Source: Pseudoneobacillus rhizosphaerae (GTDB taxonomy: Bacteria; Bacillota; Bacilli; Bacillales; Cytobacillaceae). From it: a stretch of DNA of 64,000 bases. Below are positions 9,359 to 18,705 of this stretch, piece after piece. The translations under genes and the position numbers were made by a program. The notes under the pieces are model-generated. The model was not told where the DNA came from. It saw only the letters and a program-made list of their open reading frames with translations, and made no database searches. Positions within the stretch are counted from its first letter, which is position 1. Every line of letters starts with the position of its first letter. The DNA lies in NCBI RefSeq assembly GCF_917563885.1, contig NZ_CAKJTG010000018.1, positions 31,451 to 95,450 of the forward strand. Reading direction: 5' to 3'.

Positions 9359-9874
9359 CTACAACAATAAAATGATTAGTAATAATCCCGAAAGAAAGCC
9401 TAAACTTTTTACCATTTTTTCATATTTGGATTGCCTATCCCTTGCTTCCATTTCCTCTCTTTCTAGATGAGAAAGTGTGAGCAAAATATGCTTTTGCTGG
9501 GACAAACGATCGTGACGACCAAGCGTCTCTCCAAATTGCTTCATAATTTCATATTCTGATTGTTTAAAAGCAGTTAACTTCCATATCTCCTTAAGGCTTG
9601 ATTCCCAAGCATCTTTAACAGTTGTATCCGATTCTGTTAGCTTTTTAGCGAATGATTCAAAGAACCAGGATATAGGCTTAGCTAATTGGGTTGATAACCT
9701 TCTAGCCGCTTCATGTAACGGTGTGTGTCCATACATTATTTCTGCTTCAAGCGATTGTAAGGCTGATTTTAAAAGCCTTAATTGTCTTGGCCTTTCGCTT
9801 AAATGTCTAGAAGCTTCAAACCCCGTCCAAGTAGTGGCGACAATGATGAATATGGCTCCAATGATTTTCATCAT
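9359..9874 (-). CDS. spoIIIAB: Stage III sporulation protein AB
   Basis: This 171-aa protein has an N-terminal membrane segment (IIGAIFIIVATTWTGFEASR), the family motif LQSLEAEIMYGHTPL, a helical cytoplasmic core resembling GspF, and a C-terminal membrane helix (GFLSGLLLIILLL). It starts immediately after the spoIIIAA stop. It is a SpoIIIA complex component thought to be a platform protein partner of the ATPase SpoIIIAA. Confidence 0.95.
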   Translation of the reverse strand: MMKIIGAIFIIVATTWTGFEASRHLSERPRQLRLLKSALQSLEAEIMYGHTPLHEAARRLSTQLAKPISWFFESFAKKLTESDTTVKDAWESSLKEIWKLTAFKQSEYEIMKQFGETLGRHDRLSQQKHILLTLSHLEREEMEARDRQSKYEKMVKSLGFLSGLLLIILLL

Positions 9875-10798
9875 TTAGGTCACTCTCACTTTACTTGAAA
9901 TCTCATTGCCATTGATGTCTTTAATCCTTGTAATGGTACCTGGACCGTTACTTCGACTTAACTCAATGTACCTCTGAAAAATCTCAAGTTTCAGGATTGC
10001 TTGTAAACTAGGACGTTTTCGGATTTCCTCGAACGAATCACCATGAGTTGTCATAATCAATTTGATTCCTGCATTTACAGCTTCTAATATTGCGTCAGTA
10101 TCTTCTAATCTACCTATTTCATCCACCACTAACACATCAGGACTCATAGACCTAATCATCATCATCATTCCTTCTGCTTTAGGACAAGCATCTAATACAT
10201 CGATTCTAGGACCAAAGGTTAATTGTGGAATACCATTGACACATCCAGCTATTTCAGACCTTTCATCGACAATTCCTACCTTTTTAGCAGGTATACCGTT
10301 TTTATGATCACCAGATGAAACGATTCTTGCTAGATCCCTTAATAAAGTCGTTTTTCCCGTCTGAGGAGGACCAATAATCATCGTATGTTTCCATTGTTGA
10401 TCATAAAGAGCAGGTATTAATGTTTCGGCAATACCGATTTTCTCTTTTGCTATTCGAATATTAAAGGATGAAATATCCCTTAATGCTTTTACCTTTCCAG
10501 CCTCTAATATAACCTTACCAGCTAGTCCAATTCGATGACCTCCATCAATCGTGATATACCCTCGCCTTAACTCCTCTTCAAGAGCATAGATGGAATGATG
10601 GCTAATTTTGTTTAATAGCTGATTAGCATCTTCAACATTGATTAAATAAGGAAGAAAAATAGTTCTTCCTCCCATTGTTACTTCGATAGGACGATTGGTT
10701 CGAATTCGGATTTCCTCAATCTCTAATTTCTGAATAGGAGGGATCTGCTCTAATTGTTCTATTATTGTTTTTGGTAAAAAGGATAGGACTGTTTCCAT
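9875..10798 (-). CDS. spoIIIAA: Stage III sporulation protein AA (secretion-type ATPase)
   Basis: This 307-aa protein is the GspE/PilB-like ATPase of the SpoIIIA complex. Walker A is IIGPPQTGKTTLLRDLA and Walker B is DVLVVDEIGRLED; the His-containing IMTTHGDS motif follows. I chose ATG at 10796-10798 (METVLSFLPK), preceded by GAGGAGGAGACAC, which gives exactly the usual family length. It is the first gene of the operon, behind a sigma-E-like promoter. Confidence 0.96.
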   Translation of the reverse strand: METVLSFLPKTIIEQLEQIPPIQKLEIEEIRIRTNRPIEVTMGGRTIFLPYLINVEDANQLLNKISHHSIYALEEELRRGYITIDGGHRIGLAGKVILEAGKVKALRDISSFNIRIAKEKIGIAETLIPALYDQQWKHTMIIGPPQTGKTTLLRDLARIVSSGDHKNGIPAKKVGIVDERSEIAGCVNGIPQLTFGPRIDVLDACPKAEGMMMMIRSMSPDVLVVDEIGRLEDTDAILEAVNAGIKLIMTTHGDSFEEIRKRPSLQAILKLEIFQRYIELSRSNGPGTITRIKDINGNEISSKVRVT

Positions 10799-10834
10799 GT
10801 GTCTCCTCCTCGAGGTCAATCTCTCATTATTTAA

Positions 10835-10862
10835 AATGTATGCCTGCTTGGACACATTATGA
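10835..10862 (-). promoter_or_regulatory. Sigma-E-like promoter of the spoIIIA operon
   Basis: On the minus strand the -10 CATACATT (10835-10842) matches the sigma-E consensus CATACAnT exactly. A -35-like TCATAAT lies 13 nt upstream (10856-10862). It is about 40 nt before spoIIIAA. Mother-cell sigma-E control of spoIIIA is established in B. subtilis. Confidence 0.75.
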
Positions 10863-10979
10863 CTTTCATTTATATTTTATAATCTGAAATTTTTTAATAG
10901 ATTTTGATTTTTGAGGATTTTAGAATGTTCGAATACAATCGAAAATACTTATATAAGGAGAGGAAAGGGAGGAATAAAC

Positions 10980-11648
10980 ATGTATTATCCTTATCGTTCA
11001 GTCTATCGAAATCAAAATGAGGGATTAGAGAATAAGAATATAATTAAGGTAATCGGAGAAGGAATGGTGACGGCAGTACCTAATCAAGCATCTGCAACGA
11101 TTGGTGTAATTACTGAAGGGAAGGATTTAACCGAAGCTCAAAAAGAGAATTCAGACACCATTTCTAGGATTATTTCTGTATTAAGTACCTTTAATGTTCC
11201 TCAGAAGAATGTGCAAACAGTAGAATATCAAGTAAGTACTGAATACGACTATGTAGATGGAAAACAGATTTTCCGTGGGTATCGTGTATCGAATTTATTG
11301 AAAGTAACTTTAGATGCAGTTAATCAGCTAGGGGCAATTATTAATAGAGTTATTGAAGCAGGGGCAAATAATGTTTCAAATGTTCAATTTAGTGTATCTG
11401 ATCCAAATCCTTACTATTTACAAGCATTAAAAAGAGCTTTAAGAAATGCACATGAAAAGGCAGAGGTAATTGTGGATAATTTAAAAGTTAAATGGAGTTC
11501 TACTCCTGTACACGTTGAAGAACTTAGAAAGGTAAATGGGCCGATTGAGCCGCAATTGACGTTTGTTAAAGGTGTGTCAACTGAACAATTTCAGCCAGGA
11601 ATCCTTCAGTTTAATGCTGATGTGTTGGTGAAGTACCTATATTCTTAA
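10980..11648 (+). CDS. SIMPL (DUF541) domain protein
   Basis: This 222-aa protein reads MYYPYRSVYRN then IKVIGEGMVTAVPNQASATI, the characteristic start of the SIMPL/DUF541 (BP26-like) domain, which fills most of the length. The family forms oligomeric, often surface or periplasmic proteins of unknown function. No signal peptide is seen here, so it may be cytoplasmic or a spore protein. ATG at 10980 is preceded by AAAGGGAGG at a good distance. It is divergent from spoIIIA and convergent with the Ccm cluster. Confidence 0.85.
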   Translation: MYYPYRSVYRNQNEGLENKNIIKVIGEGMVTAVPNQASATIGVITEGKDLTEAQKENSDTISRIISVLSTFNVPQKNVQTVEYQVSTEYDYVDGKQIFRGYRVSNLLKVTLDAVNQLGAIINRVIEAGANNVSNVQFSVSDPNPYYLQALKRALRNAHEKAEVIVDNLKVKWSSTPVHVEELRKVNGPIEPQLTFVKGVSTEQFQPGILQFNADVLVKYLYS

Positions 11649-11656
11649 AAGGAAAA

Positions 11657-11732
11657 CACATAAAAACTATTAAAAAAGCAAAGTATTTGGGTAAATCCCT
11701 CCAAATCTTTGCTTTTTTAATAGTTTTAATGG
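11657..11732. terminator. Bidirectional terminator between SIMPL gene and Ccm cluster
   Basis: AAAACTATTAAAAAAGCAAAG (21 nt, split as arm 11663-11683) pairs perfectly with the arm at 11707-11727 around a 23-nt loop. A/T tracts within the stem serve both strands. It overlaps the last codon of the convergent thioredoxin-like gene. Confidence 0.85.
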
Positions 11733-12238
11733 TACTTTGATGCTAATGCATAAAGATCTGACTTACTAATAGGTCCAATATGGTGTTCTCTAATCGTTCC
11801 AGCTTGATCAATGACAAATGTCTCTGGCTGAGCTACTACATTATACTTTTTGGATATTTTATGATTATAATCGAATAAAAAAGTGGAAGTTGTTTTATAT
11901 TTTGCCACATATTTTTTTACTCGATCCCTAGTTTCCCCTCTGTCGATGATTAGTAGCTTAAATTGATCACCATATTCTTGTTCAAAAGCTTCCAATTCTG
12001 GAGCTTCATCAATACAAGGTGTACACCAGGTGGCAAAATAGTTTAAGATTACTACTTGGCCCTTATAATCCGATAACTTTTGTAGTTTTCCATCCAAATC
12101 TTCCATTTCAAAGTTGTAGGCTGTCTCACCTACCCCCGTAATATCTCCACTCTGCTGCCGTAAACTAATGGCAAAAAATATAAACATAGCCATTACCCCT
12201 GCCAACACGATTAACTTAATGAGTGTTTCTTTTTTCAT
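11726..12238 (-). CDS. Membrane-anchored TlpA/ResA/CcmG-like thiol-disulfide oxidoreductase
   Basis: This 170-aa protein has one N-terminal membrane anchor (residues ~8-28) and an extracytoplasmic thioredoxin fold with the active site FATWCTPC (~residue 78) and the cis-Pro VAQPETFV. This type reduces apocytochrome c CxxCH cysteines before heme attachment. It is the last gene of the Ccm cluster, which is the position of CcmG/DsbE. It resembles ResA equally well by sequence; context favours the CcmG role. Confidence 0.88.
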   Translation of the reverse strand: MKKETLIKLIVLAGVMAMFIFFAISLRQQSGDITGVGETAYNFEMEDLDGKLQKLSDYKGQVVILNYFATWCTPCIDEAPELEAFEQEYGDQFKLLIIDRGETRDRVKKYVAKYKTTSTFLFDYNHKISKKYNVVAQPETFVIDQAGTIREHHIGPISKSDLYALASKYH

Positions 12239-12264
12239 ATATATCCCCCTAAACTGGGCATTAC

Positions 12265-12390
12265 TTACTTTTCCATTTCTTTAATAAATTCAATTTCCTT
12301 AACAATTTTTGTTTGGCGTTTTCCAATGGTTAATAAATAAACAAATATAATTACCCAAGCTACTGAATACGCACCTAACATATATGCCAT
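12265..12390 (-). CDS. ccmD: CcmD-like small heme-exporter protein
   Basis: This 41-aa ORF starts MAYMLGAYSVAWVIIFVYLL and ends with a charged tail (KIVKEIEFIKEMEK). It has one membrane helix followed by a basic/acidic cytoplasmic tail, the CcmD architecture. ATG at 12388-12390 is preceded by AAAGGGAGGAAACGAAA. It lies between ccmC and the thioredoxin-like gene. CcmD stabilises the CcmABC release of holo-CcmE. The call rests on size, topology and position. Confidence 0.75.
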   Translation of the reverse strand: MAYMLGAYSVAWVIIFVYLLTIGKRQTKIVKEIEFIKEMEK

Positions 12391-12601
12391 TTTCGTTTCC
12401 TCCCTTTGATTAGGCTCTTTTCGTAAACTTTGGTGCTATTTGAATCAAAGTAAAAATCGGAATTTGGATTTTTACGGTTTTATCTACCAATTTCTTAAGT
12501 GTGAATTTTTTTTGAGTAAGGAAAAGAGCACGAAACCCATATTTTATACGGGAATTAATATGTCTTCGAAAAACAACAATTTCTGCGAAGACACCCTTTT
12601 A
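12391..12601 (-). other. Intergenic spacer between ccmC and ccmD-like gene
   Basis: No ORF of note is present. An inverted repeat TGTCTTCG / CGAAGACA (12561-12568 and 12586-12593, 17-nt loop) sits just after ccmC. It lacks a T tract on the minus strand and is probably an mRNA-stabilising or partial termination hairpin. Confidence 0.5.
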
Positions 12602-13348
12602 TTAGCCGACTAATTTTTCACGTAATTTTTCTTTCCAATTTTCAACTGTAATTTTGGCTTTTTCTAAATAAACACCCTTTTGTAATAACACTACGTACAA
12701 AAGCGTAAATGAGATTGTCATAGTAATTAAGGCAACTAGCATTTCTGGTTCAACACCGCCACCTTTTTGACTAGGACCATCTCCAAACACGATTGGATGG
12801 AATTTAGATTGCCACCAGCGAATAGCCATAAATACGATAGGAACATCAATAAATCCAATAATCCCAAACACGGCAGATAGTCGAGCTTTCTTATCCCAAG
12901 CACCATCCATTTGACGAATCATGATATAAGCTAAATAGATGAACCAAAGAATTAACGACGTCGTTAATCTTGGTTCCCAAGCCCACCACGTATTCCATGA
13001 AGATCTCGCCCAAATCGGACCTGTTGTCATAACGATGGTTGTAAAAACAACTCCAATTTCTGCTGATATACCAGCATAAATATCATAAATTCTTTTCCGA
13101 GTTACTAGATACATAATACTAAGGACAAATACGACAAAGAATGCTAGAAAAGCAACCCAAGCTGAGCTAACATGAATGTAGAAAATTTTCTGTACTTCTC
13201 TCATAGTAGTTTCTAATGGTGCGTAAATAAATATTAAGTAGAAGGAAGTTAAAATAGATATAATTGTAGCCCATACTAATACCCTGTGGACAAGTGAATC
13301 CTTAAGCTTAGTGAACGGTTCTTGCTCTAAATTTAATGTTGTCTTCAT
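12602..13348 (-). CDS. ccmC: Heme exporter / cytochrome c biogenesis protein CcmC
   Basis: This 248-aa protein has six predicted membrane helices and the Trp-rich heme-handling motif WNTWWAWEPRLTT between helices 3 and 4. Flanking His residues fit (FYIHVSSAWVAF). CcmC loads heme on the chaperone CcmE. It starts 2 nt after ccmB. The family also resembles ResC/CcsA and CcmF, but the length and the ccmAB neighbours identify CcmC. Confidence 0.94.
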   Translation of the reverse strand: MKTTLNLEQEPFTKLKDSLVHRVLVWATIISILTSFYLIFIYAPLETTMREVQKIFYIHVSSAWVAFLAFFVVFVLSIMYLVTRKRIYDIYAGISAEIGVVFTTIVMTTGPIWARSSWNTWWAWEPRLTTSLILWFIYLAYIMIRQMDGAWDKKARLSAVFGIIGFIDVPIVFMAIRWWQSKFHPIVFGDGPSQKGGGVEPEMLVALITMTISFTLLYVVLLQKGVYLEKAKITVENWKEKLREKLVG

Positions 13349-13350
13349 TT

Positions 13351-14031
13351 CTACACCTCCAACACATATTCAAATAATAAGACACATAATACGAAGAAAA
13401 TAACATTATAACCACCAATTAACTGTATCCAGGAAATGGCATTAGGCAATTTATCAATATTTGTAAGGATGATTTTTGTTGCCTGAACTGCACCAATTAG
13501 AATAGGACTAACCAGTGGGAACAACATAATCGGTAGCAGCATTTCACTGCTCCTTGAATTGGCCGCTAAAGCAGCGAGAAACGTTCCTATTGCTACAAAA
13601 CCAAAACTACCAATAAATAAGACTAGTATAAAATAAGGAAAACTCCCCATTTCACGAAAATCAAAAAGTAAGAATAAAAATGGTATCGCCACAATTTCAA
13701 CAATTAACAGCATGATAAAGTTAGCTAGAAATTTCCCTAAATAAATACTTGCTGCATCTAATGGTGCTGTTAATAGAGCATGCATATTATCATTTTTTTG
13801 CTCTGAAACAAAGGAACGATTAAGCCCTAAAATCCCTGAAAAAACAATGATAATCCAAATGGCACCTGGTATAACTGCTTTTGTCGTGTTATTAGTTGGG
13901 TCAAAAGCAAAACTACAAACTACTATGACCAAACCTGCAAAGATGATCATTGTGGTTAGTACTTGTCTAGTCTTCCATTCAGAGTATAAATCCTTCCAAG
14001 CTATAGAGAGAGCATTAGTAAATATACTCAT
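13351..14031 (-). CDS. ccmB: Heme exporter protein CcmB (ABC permease)
   Basis: This 226-aa protein has six membrane helices and matches the CcmB permease family (SIAWKDLYSEWKTRQVL start, LLPIMLFPLVSPILIGAV near residue 170). With CcmA it forms the ABC module that releases holo-CcmE. Its start overlaps the ccmA stop by 4 nt. Confidence 0.94.
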   Translation of the reverse strand: MSIFTNALSIAWKDLYSEWKTRQVLTTMIIFAGLVIVVCSFAFDPTNNTTKAVIPGAIWIIIVFSGILGLNRSFVSEQKNDNMHALLTAPLDAASIYLGKFLANFIMLLIVEIVAIPFLFLLFDFREMGSFPYFILVLFIGSFGFVAIGTFLAALAANSRSSEMLLPIMLFPLVSPILIGAVQATKIILTNIDKLPNAISWIQLIGGYNVIFFVLCVLLFEYVLEV

Positions 14032-14732
14032 ACGACTCCCTCCGTTAGTAATGCGTATTTATCAAAAACTAAATCGAGATTGTTATTCTCTAGCATAAAA
14101 TCATCGACAATCTTACCATTTTTCACTATAATAATTCGGTCACAAATTTCTGCCGCTTGTTTAAAATCATGCGTTACCATCACTGTTGTAGTGCCCTGGG
14201 CCTTCATCTCAAGGATTACTTTATTTAATATGACAATCGCCTGTTGATCAAGTCCTGTATGGGGTTCATCTAGCAATATGATTCTTGGTTCATGAACAAT
14301 TGCACGAGCGATAGCTACTCTTTGAATCATTCCTCTTGAAAAGCTTTTAACAGGCTCATGTAGGAAAAAGGATAAGCCAACTTTTTCGATTAATTCTTTA
14401 GCCCGTTTCTCAACGTCCTTTACGCCATATAATTTTCCAAATAATATTAGATTCTCTAATGGTGTAAAGTGATCATAAAGTAAGCTTGCATGTGGTAAAT
14501 AACCAATCAACGATTTAACTTCAAGTGCATGCTTCTTTATTTCCTTATTATTAATCAATACTTCCCCACTAGATGGTTTTATTAAGGTCGCAATAACTTT
14601 CAAAATGGTACTTTTACCCGCCCCATTTGGACCTAATATGGCAACGGTTTGCCCTTCTTTTATAGATAAGTTTACACCCCTAAGAATGACCTTATCGCCT
14701 ACACGTTTGATAAGCTGTTTTGTCTGTATCAC
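14028..14732 (-). CDS. ccmA: Heme exporter ATP-binding protein CcmA
   Basis: This 234-aa ABC ATPase has Walker A GPNGAGKST (~residue 34), the signature SRGMIQRVAIARA and Walker B IILLDEPHTGLD followed by the switch His (VTHDF). The CcmA assignment comes from size and direct coupling to ccmB by a 4-nt overlap. It drives release of holo-CcmE from CcmC. Confidence 0.93.
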   Translation of the reverse strand: MIQTKQLIKRVGDKVILRGVNLSIKEGQTVAILGPNGAGKSTILKVIATLIKPSSGEVLINNKEIKKHALEVKSLIGYLPHASLLYDHFTPLENLILFGKLYGVKDVEKRAKELIEKVGLSFFLHEPVKSFSRGMIQRVAIARAIVHEPRIILLDEPHTGLDQQAIVILNKVILEMKAQGTTTVMVTHDFKQAAEICDRIIIVKNGKIVDDFMLENNNLDLVFDKYALLTEGVV

Positions 14733-14743
14733 TTTAATCCCCC

Positions 14744-15775
14744 TTACTCGGTATATTTTTGTAGATTCAATTTAACCTGTAAGAGGTGGTGCTTGAAAGC
14801 TTCTAATTTTTTTTGATAGTCTTCATCCGAAATCTGTCCATCAGTATAGTTCTCTTCAAGCTCTTCAATTTTATCCATTATTGCTTTTCGTTTATTAATT
14901 AATAGTAGAAAGGCTTGCTCTTCTTTATCTGACAATCGTTGATCTTCAAGCAACTTACCTTTCCACCTAAAGTAGGAATAATAGCCAGTTCCACCAAGTA
15001 GAATTACAGCAAGCACAATCATTAAAACATGGGGCTCAAAACCACTTAATGGTGATTGATACCACATACGAATATGTCCAGGATTATGAAAAACGGGAGC
15101 GGAATGAGTAATATCACCTAAAGCAGCATTATCACTCTCAGCATTTTCCTTATTAGCTGTTGTAGCATTCTCATCAATGGCTGCTTGAATTTGATCTGGA
15201 GAAGGCTGTTTCTCTTGATCATAAATAACAGTAAACGGTTGGTCTTCAGCTATGCCTGCAATATTATAGCCATAGTATTTCTGACCTTCAAATTCAAATA
15301 AATCTTGGATCGTATACTCTAACCCTTGAATCATTAGACTGCCAGATTTTTCTGGAACTAAAATTTGCATAGCTTGAACTGGATAAGGATATTGAAACTC
15401 AATCCCATCCTTACTATTCTCTAGCCAGTAGCTATATGGAAGGATAATCGACTCTTTGGCTGGAATTGCTTTAGTTGTTGTAAATCCACTGTTTATTTCA
15501 GTCATCCCTAAAGAATTATCGTGAACTTGTAGGTTGGTAGCCCCTTTTGGAATGTTGACTGTTAAGACCGTCTTCGATTGCCCATCACCTTTGTACTCTT
15601 CTTCCAGTAGGTTCTTAACACTTGTCATATGCATAAGAGCAACAGTGCCCTCATCACTAGGTCTGATGATAATGTATTCCATATCAACATAAACAGGTGT
15701 TTGACCAAATGCTGACACAAGTAAGGAAGGAGTAAGTAAGAAGCAGAAAATCAAGCTAAACCAAAACTTTTTCAT
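14744..15775 (-). CDS. Secreted/membrane protein of the Ccm cluster with cytosolic hairpin tail
   Basis: This 343-aa protein starts at ATG 15773-15775 (MKKFWFSLIFCFLLTPSLL, ribosome site GAGGGAGG) with a cleavable-looking signal peptide. A beta-rich extracytoplasmic domain follows to ~residue 245, then one membrane helix (VLMIVLAVILLGGTGYYSYF). A cytosolic helical tail reads NYTDGQISDEDYQKKLEA, a SHOCT-like hairpin also seen in two other proteins of this cluster. I do not recognise a characterised family. Position between ccmI-like and ccmA suggests a Gram-positive Ccm accessory factor. Confidence 0.8.
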   Translation of the reverse strand: MKKFWFSLIFCFLLTPSLLVSAFGQTPVYVDMEYIIIRPSDEGTVALMHMTSVKNLLEEEYKGDGQSKTVLTVNIPKGATNLQVHDNSLGMTEINSGFTTTKAIPAKESIILPYSYWLENSKDGIEFQYPYPVQAMQILVPEKSGSLMIQGLEYTIQDLFEFEGQKYYGYNIAGIAEDQPFTVIYDQEKQPSPDQIQAAIDENATTANKENAESDNAALGDITHSAPVFHNPGHIRMWYQSPLSGFEPHVLMIVLAVILLGGTGYYSYFRWKGKLLEDQRLSDKEEQAFLLLINKRKAIMDKIEELEENYTDGQISDEDYQKKLEAFKHHLLQVKLNLQKYTE

Positions 15776-15776
15776 C

Positions 15777-16145
15777 CTACTTCCTCCCTTGCTCTTCTTT
15801 TCTTCTACGAAGCTCATTTTCAATTTCCTCTTCTACTGCTTTTAATAAATCATGATCCACTTCTTTTTGATCCATTTGTTGATTATCCTTGATTAGATCT
15901 GCTAGCAACACTTCATACTGTTTTTTCAACTTTTTATAATCTTCATCAGATATTTTATGCATTTTATGTTCAAACTCAATTTCATTTAAGGTAGTCATTA
16001 ACGCAGCTTTATGATCATGTGCAGTCAAATCAATCACTGGTTGAAACAAGTTCAATTCATTTTTGAAAAATGGTGAGATGATTAGATACATACACACTAA
16101 GACTAGTACTGCTGAAGCAATCATTGATAATACTGAAATTTCCAT
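15777..16145 (-). CDS. CcmI-like cytochrome c biogenesis membrane protein
   Basis: This 122-aa protein has one N-terminal membrane helix (VLSMIASAVLVLVCMYLII) and a charged helical tail with LNEIEFEHKMHKISDEDYKKL. That is the family signature after the CcmI/CycH N-terminal helix. The TPR half of CcmI is missing, as often seen in short variants. I chose ATG at 16145 (MEISVLSM); an in-frame GTG at 16154 is only 2 nt from the AGG. It lies between ccmH and the 343-aa protein. Confidence 0.72.
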   Translation of the reverse strand: MEISVLSMIASAVLVLVCMYLIISPFFKNELNLFQPVIDLTAHDHKAALMTTLNEIEFEHKMHKISDEDYKKLKKQYEVLLADLIKDNQQMDQKEVDHDLLKAVEEEIENELRRRKEEQGRK

Positions 16146-16157
16146 TTCATTCACATC

Positions 16158-16700
16158 CTAAAAAAACTTTTTCCGTTCTTCATCAATCATTGATTGAAGA
16201 ATTTCGTTTTCAGTCTCATCTGTAGTTAAATTCTCGTCCATTAACGTGGGTGTATCATTATCATTTTTTCTACGAACCCATCTTCGAATAACGAAAAACA
16301 CGCCTGAACCAGCACCTGCTAATACAACAAAGGGTGTTACCCATGCTGTTAAACTAAAGCCTTTCTTCTCAGGAGCCGTAAGGATTTCTTCACCATAAAT
16401 GTCGACATAATATTTGCGGATTTCATCTTTATCCATACCTTTATTCATCATTTCAACAAAGTCTGCTTTCCATTCAGTTGTTAAATTGCATGTACTAGGA
16501 TCGCATTCGTAGTGGTCCTGGCCACATCCACAAGTACATTTAAACTGAGATGCGACCCCCTTAAATTCAGCTGATTTATAATCAAATTCTTCCTTTTGTT
16601 CCACTTTTTCTGTTTGTTCCTCTGCAGAAACAGGTTGCCAAGATGCGAACGGAATCAAAAATATTACTAAGAGAGTAATAACCTGTAAAATTACTTTCAT
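16158..16700 (-). CDS. ccmH: CcmH-like cytochrome c maturation protein
   Basis: This 180-aa protein has a signal peptide, a Cys-rich redox motif FKCTCGCGQDHYECDPSTC (~residues 53-71), a three-helix domain (KADFVEMMNKGMDKDEIRKYY), a membrane helix near residue 125, and a charged tail. The core matches CcmH/CycL, which holds apocytochrome for heme ligation. Its motif is more Cys-rich than the usual LRCxxCQ. It starts 2 nt after ccmF and is probably an active CcmH variant. Confidence 0.85.
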   Translation of the reverse strand: MKVILQVITLLVIFLIPFASWQPVSAEEQTEKVEQKEEFDYKSAEFKGVASQFKCTCGCGQDHYECDPSTCNLTTEWKADFVEMMNKGMDKDEIRKYYVDIYGEEILTAPEKKGFSLTAWVTPFVVLAGAGSGVFFVIRRWVRRKNDNDTPTLMDENLTTDETENEILQSMIDEERKKFF

Positions 16701-16701
16701 A

Positions 16702-18684
16702 TTATGACACCTCTCTTTTCGAGCCAGAGTATCTAGGTGTTATATTTCCGTACTTCCCACTCCACACTGCGAATAATGTTCCGATTACTAGAATAATTGA
16801 GCCGAGCCATAACCAGTTCATCATAGGATTAATTTTTACAATAAAGGTAGCTCTACCGTCATTTTCCCAAGCACTTAATACAAGGTATAAGTCTTCTTTC
16901 CATGAATTCACAATTGCCGGCTCTGAGGATGGTTGCTCCCAGTTTCCGTAGAAAACCTTTTCAGGTTCCATAACACCTAGTGGTTTACCATTCTGAAAAA
17001 TTCTTAAATCCGCGTAAATAATATCGTTTATTCCTTCTTTACGTTGGTCTAATTTTTCATAAATAATCTTGTAATCTTTTATTTCAATAGATTCACCTAG
17101 TTTTACGGTCTTCATCGTTTCTAAATCATAGTTCTGCGAACCAATAATCCCCATTGCTATAAAAGCAATACCTAAGTGGACTAGGTATCCACCATACCTT
17201 CTACGATTACGGACCATTAAACGCCAAAGTGCTACTGGTATATTTTCTTTAGTCATCTTGCGACGAGCTTTTACTCCGCGATAAAATTCAAGGTAGTGAG
17301 TGATTAATAAGAAAGCAATGACACCATATCCGATAACTGCCCAAGTCTTTCTAACTCCTATAACTACCATTAAGACCATAGCAATGATTGCAAATATGGA
17401 TGGATACAAGAAATTTTTTCTTAAATTTTTCGCACTTGAGCGCTGCCATGCAATCAATGGGCATACTGCCATTACAAACAACATCGATAATAAAATAGGT
17501 GATTGGACTGCATTAAAGTATGGAATTCCGACAGTTACTTTCGTTCCCCTAACAGCCTCCGAAACTAGTGGGAAAATAGTTCCCCAGAATACCGCAAATG
17601 CTGCACCAACTAATAATAGATTGTTAATTAAAAAGCTGCTTTCTTTCGATAAAAACGAATGAAATTGCCCTGCATCCCGTTTAATTAAGTTGTAACGACT
17701 CATCAAGACATAAAGTCCACCTAAGACTGCAAATGCCATGAAGATTAAAAAATATAATCCTAGATTTGAATCTGCGAATGCATGCACCGAGGTTAGAACT
17801 CCGCTTCGAACCAAAAACGTACCAAAGAGTGTAAGTGCATAAGACGTGATGATCAAACTAACATTCCAAACCTTTAACATATTTTTTCTTTCTTGAATCA
17901 TGACAGAATGTAAGAATGCTGTTGCAGTTAACCACGGCATAAATGATGCATTTTCAACCGGGTCCCATGCCCAATATCCACCCCATCCTAATTCTACATA
18001 GGCCCATTGACCACCAAGGATATTTCCTAAGCTTAAGAACATCCAAGCTAGAATCGTCCAGCGACGAGTCATTTTTATCCAGAAATCATCCATATTTCTT
18101 AAAATAAGTGCCGCCATTGCAAAAGCAAAAGGTACGGCAAGACCGACATATCCTAGATACAGGGTTACTGGATGTAGGATCATCCCAGGGTTTTGAAGCA
18201 TTGGATTTAAACCTTTACCTTCAATCGGAACTTCGTCTAATAAAACAAACGGTTTAGCTACAAATCCTAAAATAAAGAAGAAGAAAATAACATTTGTTAG
18301 CATAATAGAAGCTATATAAGGGACCATTGGGTTCCCTTTCATTTTCTTCGAGAAAACTACCATTACTGTGTACATAGATAAAAATAATGACCAAAGCAGT
18401 AAGGAACCAGAGTTACCAGCCCAAAATGCAGTAAGTTTATAGATTAATGGAAGCTCACTACTTGTATAATCATGGACATATTGGAATTGAAATTGTTCTG
18501 TAGCAAGTAAGTATAATAGAATGGCGGATGCGACTGCGGTACAAATAAACGCTGCTAATACTCCGCCTTTTCCACTATTTATAAATCTTTGATCTTGTTT
18601 GTAAATGCCGATAATAAAAATTAATAATGAAAAGATTGAAATGGCAAGGCCAATATAAATGGATAGATTTCCGACTAAATACAT
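16702..18684 (-). CDS. ccmF: Cytochrome c heme lyase subunit CcmF
   Basis: This 660-aa, ~15-helix membrane protein carries the heme-handling WWD motif WGGYWAWDPVENASFMPW (~residue 235). Conserved His segments include LHPVTLYLGYVG and YGGYLVHLGIAFIA. CcmF takes heme from CcmE and ligates it to apocytochrome c. Length matches the family. ccmE is 22 nt upstream and ccmH 2 nt downstream. A CcmF of this size separates this locus from the System II ResB/ResC type. Confidence 0.95.
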   Translation of the reverse strand: MYLVGNLSIYIGLAISIFSLLIFIIGIYKQDQRFINSGKGGVLAAFICTAVASAILLYLLATEQFQFQYVHDYTSSELPLIYKLTAFWAGNSGSLLLWSLFLSMYTVMVVFSKKMKGNPMVPYIASIMLTNVIFFFFILGFVAKPFVLLDEVPIEGKGLNPMLQNPGMILHPVTLYLGYVGLAVPFAFAMAALILRNMDDFWIKMTRRWTILAWMFLSLGNILGGQWAYVELGWGGYWAWDPVENASFMPWLTATAFLHSVMIQERKNMLKVWNVSLIITSYALTLFGTFLVRSGVLTSVHAFADSNLGLYFLIFMAFAVLGGLYVLMSRYNLIKRDAGQFHSFLSKESSFLINNLLLVGAAFAVFWGTIFPLVSEAVRGTKVTVGIPYFNAVQSPILLSMLFVMAVCPLIAWQRSSAKNLRKNFLYPSIFAIIAMVLMVVIGVRKTWAVIGYGVIAFLLITHYLEFYRGVKARRKMTKENIPVALWRLMVRNRRRYGGYLVHLGIAFIAMGIIGSQNYDLETMKTVKLGESIEIKDYKIIYEKLDQRKEGINDIIYADLRIFQNGKPLGVMEPEKVFYGNWEQPSSEPAIVNSWKEDLYLVLSAWENDGRATFIVKINPMMNWLWLGSIILVIGTLFAVWSGKYGNITPRYSGSKREVS

Positions 18685-18705
18685 TTAAGTCACCTACTTT
18701 GAGTG

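Noticed and set aside
12391..12601. Extra small gene between ccmC and ccmD
   Set aside because: The only ATG frame gives 18 codons with no ribosome site.
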